Origin: Priapulus caudatus
Lineage: Eukaryota > Priapulida > Priapulimorpha > Priapulimorphida > Priapulidae
DNA length: 54,906 nt
Reading direction: 5' to 3'
NCBI RefSeq assembly: GCF_000485595.1
Contig: NW_014577279.1
Location: 565,174 to 620,079, forward strand
Made by a program: the position numbers and the translations under genes. Under the pieces are notes generated by a model, which saw nothing but the letters and a program-made list of their open reading frames with translations, searched no databases and had not been told where the DNA came from. Of this stretch, positions 24,341-34,393 are shown piece by piece. Numbering within the stretch: the first letter of the stretch is position 1; every line of letters begins with the position of its first letter.

Positions 24341-25148
24341 CATGTATTATATAATAAGGAGATATACATTCTATTTTGCTGATACTGCACATTGTACATT
24401 GTAGGTTTGGTTATCCAGGAACAGGCGATTGAAAGTTCCCCTTATTATGCCTTTCATAGCTTTAATAACTAATGAGTTCTGGTATTATGAAGAAGGCTAA
24501 TACGGTGGCCTCTGCTGGGCCATCGTAGTAAATATAAATAATGACATACTCATGAGTAAAGTCTCAATTTTTAAAATGCACCAAAACTGTATTTTTTAAG
24601 AAACTGGTGTCAGTCAAATGTTTATTTCACGTAATGGATCAAAGGAAAAGTTTGCCAAATGCATGTATAAAGCCAATCATCCTAATTAATGCACATATAA
24701 CACTAGTTAGCACTATACAGTTTGTGTTACTCGAAAGAATTATTTATGCTTATTCACAGCAGACAGAAAAAAATTAAAATGCAACCTGTATTTCAAAAAT
24801 GCGCAATATATTTACTCTTTACCAGATGTGTAATATACAAGACATGACTTCCAAGATGTACTGAAATAGAATATTTCCTGTTCTGAACATTATCGTCTCA
24901 CTATACCGACTTAACATTTAGTTTGGTCTTCTAATTTGAATTGCATTGCAAACTTTCTCAACACATTACCTCCTTTTCTCCCAGCTCCATTCTGAAAACA
25001 CTGAACACCACAGTGACAATCTGAAGCCTGTATGTATATAATAGATGAGACTGCCAAACTCTGAGAATGACAAACTGTCACTGGTACTGTTTCCACTTTC
25101 ACCTGATGATTTCCAACACCAATGTCTAAAAGAGTACTACTATGGACA
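24341..25148. other. Convergent 3' region between TSEN15 and SPCS2
   Basis: AT-rich sequence with no coding support. It probably holds the 3' UTR of SPCS2; TTTATT at 24621 could be its poly-A signal on the minus strand. Confidence 0.4.
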
Positions 25149-28055
25149 TCATTTCTCCTTCTTCTCGGCCACAAGGCTGTTGTGAAGTTTCACGATCTCC
25201 GGTTCAAACAGCTCCCACACCAACGTTCCATTTTCGTCGTACCAGGCAGCCACAGATTTAGATATGCTCGCCTCTCTCACCTTTTGTGTCTGTCCATCCT
25301 CGAATATCATTGTTAAATTGTATATATCGTCGTATCTGAAAAAGCACAAGCAAGAAAAATTATTACCTATGAATTTTCTCTCGGGGAGGAGAGAAGGCAG
25401 GGGGTTTCCTGTGGTGAATTGACTCGTAAATGTAGCAGTCAGTTTCTATTTCACACAAGAGACGTGTTAAATTAAGTAGAATGAATTTACATTGTGAGAT
25501 GTAAGTGTTACATGATTTTGATAGTAACCATTACCAGTCGCAATACATTTTGCCATTAATAGGGCTAACAACGGTTGTCGTTAGGTTTAACCATGCAGTG
25601 CTTGCATATTTGTAAGTAGATGAAGCCAGGCCAACCATGTCATCAGGATAACACGAATGACACGCATTTGTGTAATCCTCGCGTCATGATAAAAAATTTT
25701 GAACCTGGCTGTACTGACATGGTACCACGATACACTGTGGTGTATGAAGATCGCACCTGTGAATGAAAGATCTTAATCGCCAGAGATTATCTGGGTCCAC
25801 TCCTGCAGTATCTCTGTCTAGTGCCACCATGAAGCATCCCCGCTCTCTAAACTGTACGTAGACAGTCAGCACGGCCATCATGACGAAATAGGTAAGCCTA
25901 GTTAAGGAACTGAATCAACATTACGTGACAGTTTACATAAAACAGGCATATACTGCATACACAGTATAACAGGCTACAATTTTAACAGCCATCCTGGTGA
26001 AATAGGTGTGCATAGTTAAGCAAGTAAATTAACAGTTTACAATTTATGTGAAGGTTAAACAGTTTAATGGGCTACTGTTTTAACACCCATCATGATGAAA
26101 TGAAATAAGTAAGCCTAGTTAAGAAACTAAACCCGCCAATAATGGTTAACTAATGGTTGAACACCCATCATGACTAAATGGATACCAACATGGAATAACA
26201 GAACAAAGTCCTTTAATTATTTCATGGAATAGTTTTGCACGATATACCACATAAAAATCAGTGGTTGTTTTTGCGCCACACCACATACTCATTACCTTTT
26301 GAATAATTATCATATAATTAATAATAATAAAGTTTTTGATTGATTATCAAAGGATATCTGACAACACAGAATATAAGCACGGGTCTCGACTCTGGGAATG
26401 GGTGGAGGTGGTCCCAGATTAGAGCAATACCGGCAAGAAGACATGCTGTGAAGGAGATGGCTAGCCGGCCATCCATCAACGAATGATCCTCCAGATATCC
26501 AAGCTTCTGCATGATTACCTAGAACATACATACACAGAGATAATCTTTGACAGGGGTAGAAATTAACTTTTGAACATGGGAGTCCAACGGACTTCCTACC
26601 CTCATAAAGAGGTAGTCCGTAGAAAAATGATGGAGTCCGCAGTCTGAAGTTCAAAATTAAAAATATTAACAATAACACATGCTTATTTTGAAAATTCATG
26701 CGGTTACACGTCTGCCAAATTTTCTTTAGACATTTGCTGGAAAAATACGGTAATTCTGCGAGGCCGTGCTCTGGAACGAACTAGTTAGTATAGTATAGCA
26801 GAATTATCAGGGAGTCACACGGACTCCTGCATATGTCAAATCAGGGAGTACGACAGTAAACCAGGGAGTATTTGACTCCGGACTCTTATTAATTTCGCAC
26901 CCTGTATGTACAGGGTGGTTACACAATACACAGATGTGTGATGTAGAGACATGTGCTGTCTCTGCAGAATGTATCATCCTAGACCGAATAATTCTGTCCC
27001 AGATGTTTTATATTTTGGATGCGTTATACTGGTTACCAATAACCCTCACCAAAATATGAAAAAGGTTATCTGGGACATAATTATTCAGTCTAGTATCATC
27101 CCAAACTCCACTATATAATACTTGTAGTATAATATTGTTGTACAAGAGATTTGAAATAGAGACTTGGCTTAGCTACTGAGCATATATGTCCACTGCCACT
27201 AACCCTTGTATATTGGACTAGCATATTATTCAATGTCATGGGGCTACAAGGTTAGCGATGAGTATATACACAGACAATCTATTACTGTACAGAGACTAAT
27301 CAATTCTGATGTGAGCTTTATTTTCGGGGTTTCTTGTTGGAACTTAAAGACACTATTACCCACCCATTGCCGAAAATGTCAAAATCAAGTCGGTGATCGG
27401 AATTTAATTACAATTATTCTTTTTGATGGTGACAATTGCCCTCAAGCTAGAGGAGGTGGCACTGGCAGTGGTGCTGGTTTCTAACAGTAGTGGTAATAGT
27501 GAGTGGTGGTTAGGCCTAAAAAAAAAGATGTTTCCGAGAACCCGACCCTACCTAGCAAATAGGGGCGACCCTTTTTTTCCCTCCATTTTCAAAAAAATAA
27601 ATCAAAATTTATAAAAAAAATAAAAAAATCTGATATTATGTCAATACAAAACAAAACAAAAAACAAGCAAACATTTTCAGTTTAATAGATGCAATGTATA
27701 TCGACGTATTTTGACCCAACAATTACAACACAGTTGTCTACGCAGCTCGAACAGCGTCGATCTCTTATCGACGGTATTGTTGATGTCCCTGTTCACTGCA
27801 GTACAGGTGAAACTCGATTTATGCAAGCGGCAGGACCACTGACATTGTGTATACAATGTCATAGGAACAACGTTGTCCAATATATACTACTGGTAGTGAA
27901 ACGCTGGTAGTATTATGTTGGTGGTGGCGCGGTGTGCCATAGTGGTTCACCTTTTTTGCTGCATCGTCGAGAGCATTTTTAACAGCATTTCCATCCCACT
28001 TGTCAACCTTGATCGGCTTCTCCTCTTCCTTGGGTACTGATGGAGTCTGTGCTTG
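25149..28055 (-). CDS. SPCS2: SPCS2, signal peptidase complex subunit 2 (SPC25), 5' end incomplete
   Basis: SPCS2 is an ER-membrane accessory subunit of the signal peptidase complex. Exons in gene order: 28055-27951, 26518-26358, 25891-25757, 25335-25149; phases join and give 195 residues before TGA. The first encodes [19 protein letters not shown], matching human KPVKIDKWDGSAVKNSLDD. The second encodes [20 protein letters not shown], the first membrane segment, then [10 protein letters not shown]. The third completes a second membrane segment ([14 protein letters not shown]). The last ends [20 protein letters not shown], matching human MDAYEPEISRLHDSLAIERK. The intron between exons two and three is a minor-class AT-AC intron; using those borders restores the conserved Ser-Tyr-Phe-Val-Met-Met. 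The N-terminal exon is missing, with a two-codon candidate at 29956-29961. A 9-bp-TSD MITE (26980-27092) sits in the preceding intron. Confidence 0.93.
25892..26357 (-). other. U12-type AT-AC intron of SPCS2
   Basis: The 5' splice site reads AG|ATATCCTTTG, identical to the minor-spliceosome ATATCCTTT consensus. Near the 3' end TTCCTTAAC (25909-25901) matches the U12 branch-site consensus, and the intron ends TTAC 11 nt or so later. No GT-AG alternative keeps the reading frame, while the AT-AC borders restore the conserved protein. The intron is 466 bp and has no extended polypyrimidine tract, as expected for this class. Confidence 0.9.
25986..26180 (-). repeat. Decayed tandem copies of the U12 acceptor region
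   Basis: The sequence at the exon start, acceptor and branch site (25872-25915) recurs in the same intron at about 25986-26030, 26083-26130 and, shorter, 26159-26180. The first copy keeps a CTTAAC branch-like motif and AC|CTATTTCACC. The second keeps TTTCTTAAC and CTTAC followed by TTATTTCAT. Intervening sequence (AACAG, TTTAC, GGCTAC blocks) is also shared, so this looks like a tandem duplication of roughly 100-115 bp units. Confidence 0.75.
26980..27092. mobile_element. 113-bp MITE with a 9-bp target duplication
   Basis: Starts TAGACCGAATAATTCTGTCC and ends with the near-exact reverse complement. GTATCATCC occurs on both sides (26971-26979 and 27093-27101). The 9-bp duplication suggests a Mutator-like transposase. 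It shares termini with the 689-bp fold-back at 28204-28892. Confidence 0.88.
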
Positions 28056-28203
28056 CTGAACAGATACATAGATACAGTGTCAGTTATTTAACACCTCAAC
28101 ATACAAACAATACGTCAATAGTAGGCCTACATGTACAAAATAAAGGTGTAACTGCTGCTAATCAATCCACGAATCAGCTACCAGTACCAGGCAGACTTTA
28201 GCG

Positions 28204-28892
28204 TAGACCGAATAATTCTGTCCCATATAACCTTTTTTATATTTTGGTGAGGGTTATTGGGACAGAACGGGGTTCATTAAAATTGTGTGAAATCGCATGC
28301 AAAATGCATGCGCTGCGAATGCATCCCGTACGCCGCTATTTGCACGAAAAAAAACCTACCGTTCCCTTCTACATGGCTTTACCTTGCTACTGATATGTGT
28401 ATACATTCACTTCAATCGTTATTCACTTCTTAAAAGATTGTTTTTCAGAAACCCTGCTTCATTTAACTTTAGTATTACAATTACGTTCGCCATTTACAAA
28501 CAATCAGAGCAGGTCTATCAGCCCTCCTGCAGCGCCACAGATACAAGCGAGAACCAGGGGCTATTGTAAGACTCGCTCTGATTGGTCTGATTGTTTGTAA
28601 ATGGCGAACGTAATCAAAGTTAAATGAAGCGGGGTTTCTGAAAAACAATCTTTTAAGAAGTGAATAACGATTGAAGTGAATGTATACACATATCAGTAGC
28701 AAGGTATAAAGCCATGTAGAAGGGAACGGTAGGTTTTTTTTCGCGCCAATAGCGACGTACGGGACGCATTCGCAGCGCATGCATTTTGCATGCGATCTCA
28801 CGAAATTTCAATGAACCCCGTTCTGTCCCAATAACCCTCACCAAAATATAAAAAAGGTTATATCAATATATGGGACAGAATTATTCGGTCTA
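28204..28892. mobile_element. 689-bp fold-back element sharing termini with the 113-bp MITE
   Basis: Arms of about 305 bp (28204-28507 and about 28578-28892) are inverted copies around a spacer of about 70 bp. The ends are TAGACCGAATAATTCTGTCC and its complement. Short frames in both arms are mirror artefacts. Another partial terminus starts at 28902. It lies in the 5' intron or upstream of SPCS2. Confidence 0.88.
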
Positions 28893-29039
28893 GGCGAACT
28901 GTAGACCGAATAATTCTGTCCCATATATACTACATTGAAGCACTACATGTTCCATGCATACAATCTACCGCAATTGTATATACAACCTCAATAAACTCCT
29001 AGTCCTAGTCCTAATTCGTAATTAAGGGTCGGCACATTA

Positions 29040-29230
29040 ATCAAGTGAATCACGAATTCAGAGTGGCTATATGCCCGAGCAGCCGCATATATCTGACGGC
29101 TGCCGGGCACCGGTCTTCATTTCCTAAATGCCGGCAGTTTTTTAATTTTTAGCGTTATCTCAAGTAAACAAGGGTTAGGGTTAGGGTTACTAGGATTAGG
29201 GTTAGGGTCAGGATTAGGGTTAGGCCATGA
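29040..29230. repeat. GCCGGGCA element with TTAGGG tract (family B, copy 1)
   Basis: Order: GTGGCTATATGCCCG, GACGGCTGCCGGGCA, ATTTCCTAAATGCC, AAGTAAACAAGGG, then TTAGGG-type repeats. Related copies are at 32395-32625 and 33190-33400. Confidence 0.7.
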
Positions 29231-29486
29231 GAATTGAGGTATGAGTTTCCCGTCCACCGCCCGCATGCCGTCAGAGCCACCGCCGAAAATATTCATTATT
29301 TCAAAAAGTATTTCATTATTTTCATTTTTAAATCATTAAAGCCCAACGTTGTTCATTCAGAGCGATTAAAAACTATCATTAATAGCCAATACAACAGCAT
29401 GCTGACGTTACGTATCCTGAGTACATCGACTTACAGCCCGATCCCAAAACGTGCCAGGCTACAGTTGGAAATGGTAACCAGCCAAG

Positions 29487-29563
29487 TAGACTGGTACTCG
29501 CTCCCACCTCGATTACTTGATGGGAGTAAGCCGAGAGGTGGGACGACCGCGTGTACCAGTCTA
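29487..29563. mobile_element. 77-bp MITE with a perfect 9-bp target duplication (family C)
   Basis: Starts TAGACTGGTACTCGCTCCCA and ends GTGTACCAGTCTA. CCAGCCAAG flanks both sides (29478-29486, 29564-29572). Confidence 0.88.
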
Positions 29564-29955
29564 CCAGCCAAGCTGTTCAGCGCGATAGCTGTTCGGCTGA
29601 TACACTATAATTGAACCACATACAGTAACAGATGCTCAGATTGTCAGGAACTCATCATTGCGCCAAAATTGACGACATGGAAATCGTTTTCTCTCTGCCG
29701 TGTCTTTTCCGGATCGTCATAAATTATAAATGCTCCGAATTGTCAATAAATTTGCAATGCTGAATGCCGTAAGTATTTCTCAATGAATATAGAATCTGAA
29801 CACGAACAGCGGCATGCACAACAACATGAACTTCTGACAGAGTTACTTGCAGATCGAGGAGCGGTAGCAGCGCTGGCATAGAGAGTCAGGTTCATCGTAT
29901 AATAGTTAGTGGCATGCATAAGCTGACACAGATGATGACATTGACTGTTACTTAC

Positions 29956-29961
29956 AGACAT
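29956..29961 (-). other. Candidate two-codon first coding exon of SPCS2
   Basis: On the minus strand ATGTCT is followed by GTAAGTAAC, a near-perfect major-class donor, in the phase needed for the exon at 28055. It would make the protein 197 residues. The intervening DNA is repeat-filled. Supported by phase and donor strength only. Confidence 0.35.
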
Positions 29962-31261
29962 TTGGAGAGACTATTGTATTGCGCAGAGCAAACCTAGAGT
30001 TCGGTGGACGGCTATTCTAGAGCCATTGCTATCGGGGCGAGCTCAGAAATGCTTATTTCGTATAGCAGATGACGTCAACAAAACTTTGAGCTAGTGACAG
30101 CGGCTATACTCGCAGCGTACAATCTGACTTCAGAGACATACAGAGTTAATTTCAAAACAGCGAAGAAATTTCTAGATGAGACTTTTCAGGAATTTGCGGA
30201 TGTTTGCAAACCCTATTTTCATAGGTGGCTTAAGCCGCCTCAGGAGTGTTGCGACATGCACAGTTCTACGGGGTTTTGGAGACAGTACTCGATTGATCCA
30301 GTTTATTCTAACATACGGAATGATGATCTCCGACACCACTTACGACAAACTGAAAGTAAGTTCTGTGGCTCATGCGGGACAAATTGCAGATGATTTTATG
30401 ACTGTTAGACGCGAGGGATCGCGAGATATCACAGTGATAATTCCACACGGTTATTCAGGGTGGCTTAGTTAGTGGAGGTAGGAGTCCCGTCCCTCTGCAG
30501 ACCCGAGCCCGACGAGCGATTCGAGACAGACCTGCGTTTAGCGGCGCTAGGCCGGGTGCTAGGCAAGGGTACACACGTCATATGTTATCGATGTATATGC
30601 CGGGTCACGTACCAGAAAGATTGCCGTCATTAGAAAGTGCTAGAGGGCGTACGCAGCCTACGCCGGCTAATCAGTGAGGTCGTGCAGGCCTCCGTCGCGG
30701 ATGCCGCTGAGCTTGAACGGGGGTAATTCACCGGAACCCCTCATATTAAGATTGCAATGGTCAGAAAATTCGTAACAGCTGAGATAGACACTGGGGCTAG
30801 GGTTTCACTGATCAGCTCTTCTCTGCGGTAAAGTTTAGCCTTGGATAAGAAGCCTTCGCAATCGGCCGGAATCTCTTGAAAGGGTTTTTGGTAGCGCTAG
30901 GTGGGCTAGTGGGCTCATCGAGCTCGAATTCCGTGCTGCGCTGAGCGCGATTTTTTCGCACCGTTTTTTCGTGTAGATGAATTACCGTTTGACGTACTAC
31001 TGGCATTGATTTCTAGTAATCTGTCAGCCTTAGTGTAGACTTTATCCGCAGTCGTACTATGTCAGGCCTTTGTTAGACTCTTTACCAGTGATCCATTTTC
31101 CGTTGCGTGCAGATGCGCTACGCGCGTTGGCTGATGAGATAGTTAACACACAACCCGCCTCATCTAGAGGCGTATGATCCGCTGGATGCGGGTATATACG
31201 ATTGAGCTATGGCGTCTGCCCTCGTTTGGGTCCACATTGGATATCGACCCCCCTTCGGGTC

Positions 31262-31860
31262 AGTTTATTGAGACTCCCCCCGTGGCAGTACGCTGAGACT
31301 CCCCGCTCGGATGCCGTTGAGACTCCCACCGTGGAGTGTATTGAGACTCCCCCCGTGGAGTACGCTGAGACTCCCACCGTGGAGTGTATTGAGACTCCCC
31401 CCGTGGAGTACGCTGAGACTCCCCCCGTGGAGTACGCTGAGACTCCCCCCCGTGGAGTGCGTTTGAGACTCCACCCGCGTGAGTGCTTTGAGACTCCACC
31501 GTGGAGTGTGTTGAGATCCCCCCGCGTGAGTGCGTTGAGCACTCCCGCCCAGCGGAGTGTATTGAGACTCCCCCCCGCGTGGAGTGTGTATTGAGACTCC
31601 CCCCGCGGAGTTGGTGATAACTCCCCCCGCGGAGTTGTGTGTAACTCCCCCCGCGGAGTTGTGGTAACTCCCCCGCCGCGAGTTTGTGGTAACTCCCCCC
31701 GCGGAGTTTGTGGTAACTCCCCCCGCGGAGTTTGTAGTAACTCCCCCCGTGGAGTGCATTGAGACTCCCCCCGCGGAGTCGTTTGGAACTCCCCCTGCGG
31801 AGTTGGTTGGGACTTCCCCCGGGGAGTTGGATGGGTCTTTTCCCGTGGGGCTAGTTCGGG
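31262..31860. repeat. GAGACTCCCCCCGTGGAGT minisatellite
   Basis: About 25 units of 21-27 bp. Each contains ACTCC and GGAGT as a small inverted repeat around C-rich DNA. The first half stays open on the plus strand as an 8-residue repeat (ETPPVEYA/ETPTVECI). The second half changes to GTAACTCCCCCCGCGGAGTT units. Confidence 0.88.
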
Positions 31861-31996
31861 TATCCCCCGTTTGGGTTGATACTGTCATGGACACTGGCGG
31901 CGCTTCTCCAGCCCGGCAAGGCATTGGGTAGAAAGGGTATATTACGGTCGACATCCAGACTCTCCCCCCAGGACTCTGCTTCAAAGGAGGGGAGAA

Positions 31997-32202
31997 TGTA
32001 AGGTGTCTACCGCCACATACGGGTCGAAGCCATGCTACCGGAATCTACAGGATTCATACTCAGGCTTCGACCTAGGATTCCCGGCAAGCCCAGGCAAGGC
32101 CACGGCTGCCAAGATATATAAGGACCGCCTGGGATCAACTGGGAGTGCTCCATTCTACCAGACGGCCAGGACACCGACCGACGTAAGGATCAAACCCTTA
32201 CA
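31997..32202 (+). mobile_element. Likely 3' LTR, 206 bp
   Basis: Begins TGTAAGG directly after a purine tract (AAAGGAGGGGAGAA) and ends CCTTACA, giving 7-bp inverted ends of TG...CA form. It contains a TATATAAGG box. The expected twin upstream is not recognisable. Confidence 0.6.
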
Positions 32203-32394
32203 AGTTTGAAGAAAATATTCGACCACGGATAATAAAATATGAATTATTACACACATGTATGCGGATGTTGCATGAACAATGGGTTAACTACAAATGCTTA
32301 AATGAATAATGAAAAATGAAAAATGAAGAAAAAGGCTCCTCACTTGTTCACAAATATCTTGGACGCGGAACTCATACCGTCAATATCTCACATG

Positions 32395-32625
32395 GCCTTA
32401 GGTTAGAATTAGGGTCAGGATTAGGGTCAGTAGTTAGGTTAGGGTAGGGTTAGAACTTGCGGCATTTAGGAAATGCGAAGACACGGTGCGCGGCTGCCGG
32501 GCAATATAGCCACGGCGTAATTATTCACAGTGGGCTATATGCCCGGGCAGCCGGCGTATATCTGACGGCTGCCGGGCAGGCTTTCCGATTTCCTAAAATG
32601 CCCGGCAGTTTTTAATTTGGCTGTT
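32395..32625. repeat. GCCGGGCA element with TTAGGG tract (family B, copy 2)
   Basis: Degenerate TTAGGG repeats, GGCATTTAGGAAATGCGAAG, CGGCTGCCGGGCA, ATATAGCC, then the inverted set (GGGCTATATGCCCGGGCAGC, CTGCCGGGCA, ATTTCCTAAAATGCC). This is effectively two inverted half-copies head to head. Confidence 0.7.
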
Positions 32626-32959
32626 GCTCCTGCGCGGTAGCAGTCGCACGATTATTTTTCTCTTAAAGTCAAACGGTACTGACGGTACTGACGCCTGATT
32701 TGAGTTTGTTTTCTGATAACATAGCACCATCCAAAAATTATTTAGTGGCACAGCGGCACGGTTGTGCGCTATGCCGCGAAGTATGAATGGTCGCGGGAAT
32801 CGAATCCCATCCGTTTTACTAAATTTATTTTCCTGTTTTTGTATTTTTATTCTTTATCTGTTTAACATTTTTTTTTTCCAATTAACGCAAATATTAATTA
32901 TTTTTTACAACATTTAATAACGACAATTAATTTTACAACAACTTAAAAATTAAATTTTC

Positions 32960-33030
32960 TTAATTAATAGAGTTTAGGGTTAGGGTTTAGGTTATGGGTT
33001 AGGTTAGGTTAGGGTTAGGTGTTAGGTTAT
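32960..33030. repeat. Degenerate TTAGGG/TTAGG tract
   Basis: About ten telomere-type units with irregular length (TTTAGGG, TTAGG, TTAGGTG). Confidence 0.8.
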
Positions 33031-33189
33031 CCCCGTTTTTAAATATATCGCGTAATAAAATCTATATATAATATCGTACCAAAAAGCAATCGTAGTTATT
33101 ATCGGCACGATAGTATGGCGCCTGGCATCACTTACGTGAGTTGAAGAGAAACAAAATTATCGGCGACGGTACCGTCCCGCAGGAGCAAC

Positions 33190-33400
33190 AGCCTTTTAAA
33201 TTTTTAGCCGTTATTCTCAAGTAAACAAGGGTTAGGTTAGAGTTAGGATTAGGGTTAGGTGTAGTTTAGGGCTAAAGTTAGGAGTGGTTTTGTTAGGTTT
33301 AGGGTTAGGGTTAGAGTTAGGGTTAAGAACTCCGGTGCATTTAGGAAAACGAAAGACGTGCCCGGCCTGGCCCGCATATAGGCCCACAGCGTAAATTATT
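33190..33400. repeat. GCCGGGCA element with TTAGGG tract (family B, copy 3)
   Basis: Begins TTTTTAGCCGTTATTCTCAA and AAGTAAACAAGGG, then degenerate TTAGGG repeats, GCATTTAGGAAA, GTGCCCGGC and CATATAGGCCCAC. Confidence 0.65.
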
Positions 33401-33884
33401 TTATGTTCGTTGACAAGTGGCAGTGCTGAAGTGGAATCGTAGGCTACAGTAGTGCGACCACTACCACTACTCTAGATCACGTTGTACATTGCGCCAGATA
33501 TACCATATTTATATTTTCGTTACGCAGAAAGTTATAAAGCGAAGTGTTAGTAACACACGAAAAAGACACACGAATTTACCTTTGCCGCAGAACCGTCTCT
33601 TTTCTTCGTGTTGGAAACCATATTTATTTTACACGTCGAGAAAGAACGTAGCGCCCTCTACTCACTACGCATCGCACTTTTATTACAGAGATAGCCACCA
33701 TGTGTATATACTGTATACATAATGCAGTAATATAAATGTAAAATATCGAGGAAAATATTTATACCCACGACCAAATATTTAGTTATTTATTGAAGTATTC
33801 AATGATTACTCATTATTCAATTTCTACTCTTGTTTTGCTTTAATCCGGATGTACTACCTGTACTACTAGCGGTACCTGGCTGTA

Positions 33885-33991
33885 TAGACTGGTACCCGGT
33901 CCCACCTCTCGGCTTAGGGTTAGGGTAATCATCTATGGGGTAATCGAGTGATACTCATCGAGTAATTGAGGTGGGAGCGAGTACCCGTCTA
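33885..33991. mobile_element. 107-bp family C MITE carrying a TTAGGG core
   Basis: Starts TAGACTGGTACCCGGTCCCA and ends GAGTACCCGTCTA. Flanks CTGGCTGTA (33876-33884) and CTGGCTGCA (33992-34000) are a 9-bp target duplication with one mismatch. It contains CTTAGGGTTAGGG, absent from the sister copy at 29487. Confidence 0.8.
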
Positions 33992-34393
33992 CTGGCTGCA
34001 CAGGTGCGCGCATTGTATTTCCTGTTTCAGTGACTGTTTTTGGTTGTCAAGGGTCAAGAGAAATATTTTGAACCAAATGAGTGAGTACACGTAACACAAT
34101 AAAAAGTACACTGTCACTATTATGATCTTTACTTAATTTATTAATCATATATTTTTCTGTGTTAAGCAGCATGCACTGATTTACAGACACACTTTTTCTT
34201 GCATTTCAGACTGTAATGTGACAGTGTTTGTAAGTTAACAAACGCTGAGAGTGAGACCATAATCATAATGACGCACCAAAGACAAAGTGGAGTTGCCAGT
34301 GACAAGAATATTTGATTGGAGAATTTAGATAACCTCTCGTAAAAACCTCTCGTACAACCTCTCGTAAAAAATTAAGAAAAACATCCAGCAGTC

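Larger units (their letters stand above)
30060..32202 (+). pseudogene. Decayed Ty3-like LTR retrotransposon with one recognisable LTR
   Basis: A gag-like region at 30090-30470 is split between frames. A retropepsin-like active-site segment (DTGA followed by a Ser/Leu/Ile run) lies near 30790 and soon meets a stop. A minisatellite fills 31262-31860. A purine-rich tract then leads into an LTR at 31997-32202. No reverse transcriptase, integrase or 5' LTR was seen, so the copy is not functional. Confidence 0.65.

Noticed and set aside
31262-31860. CRISPR-like array
   Set aside because: Units are contiguous and variable with no unique spacers. This is a eukaryotic minisatellite.
32755-32815. Possible tRNA gene (GGGAATCGAATCCC T-arm-like)
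   Set aside because: No convincing acceptor stem, D-arm or anticodon arm around it.
29160-33330. Possible chromosome-end or fusion point because of TTAGGG tracts
   Set aside because: The tracts are short, degenerate, in both orientations and lie within repeated elements, with ordinary genes on both sides.
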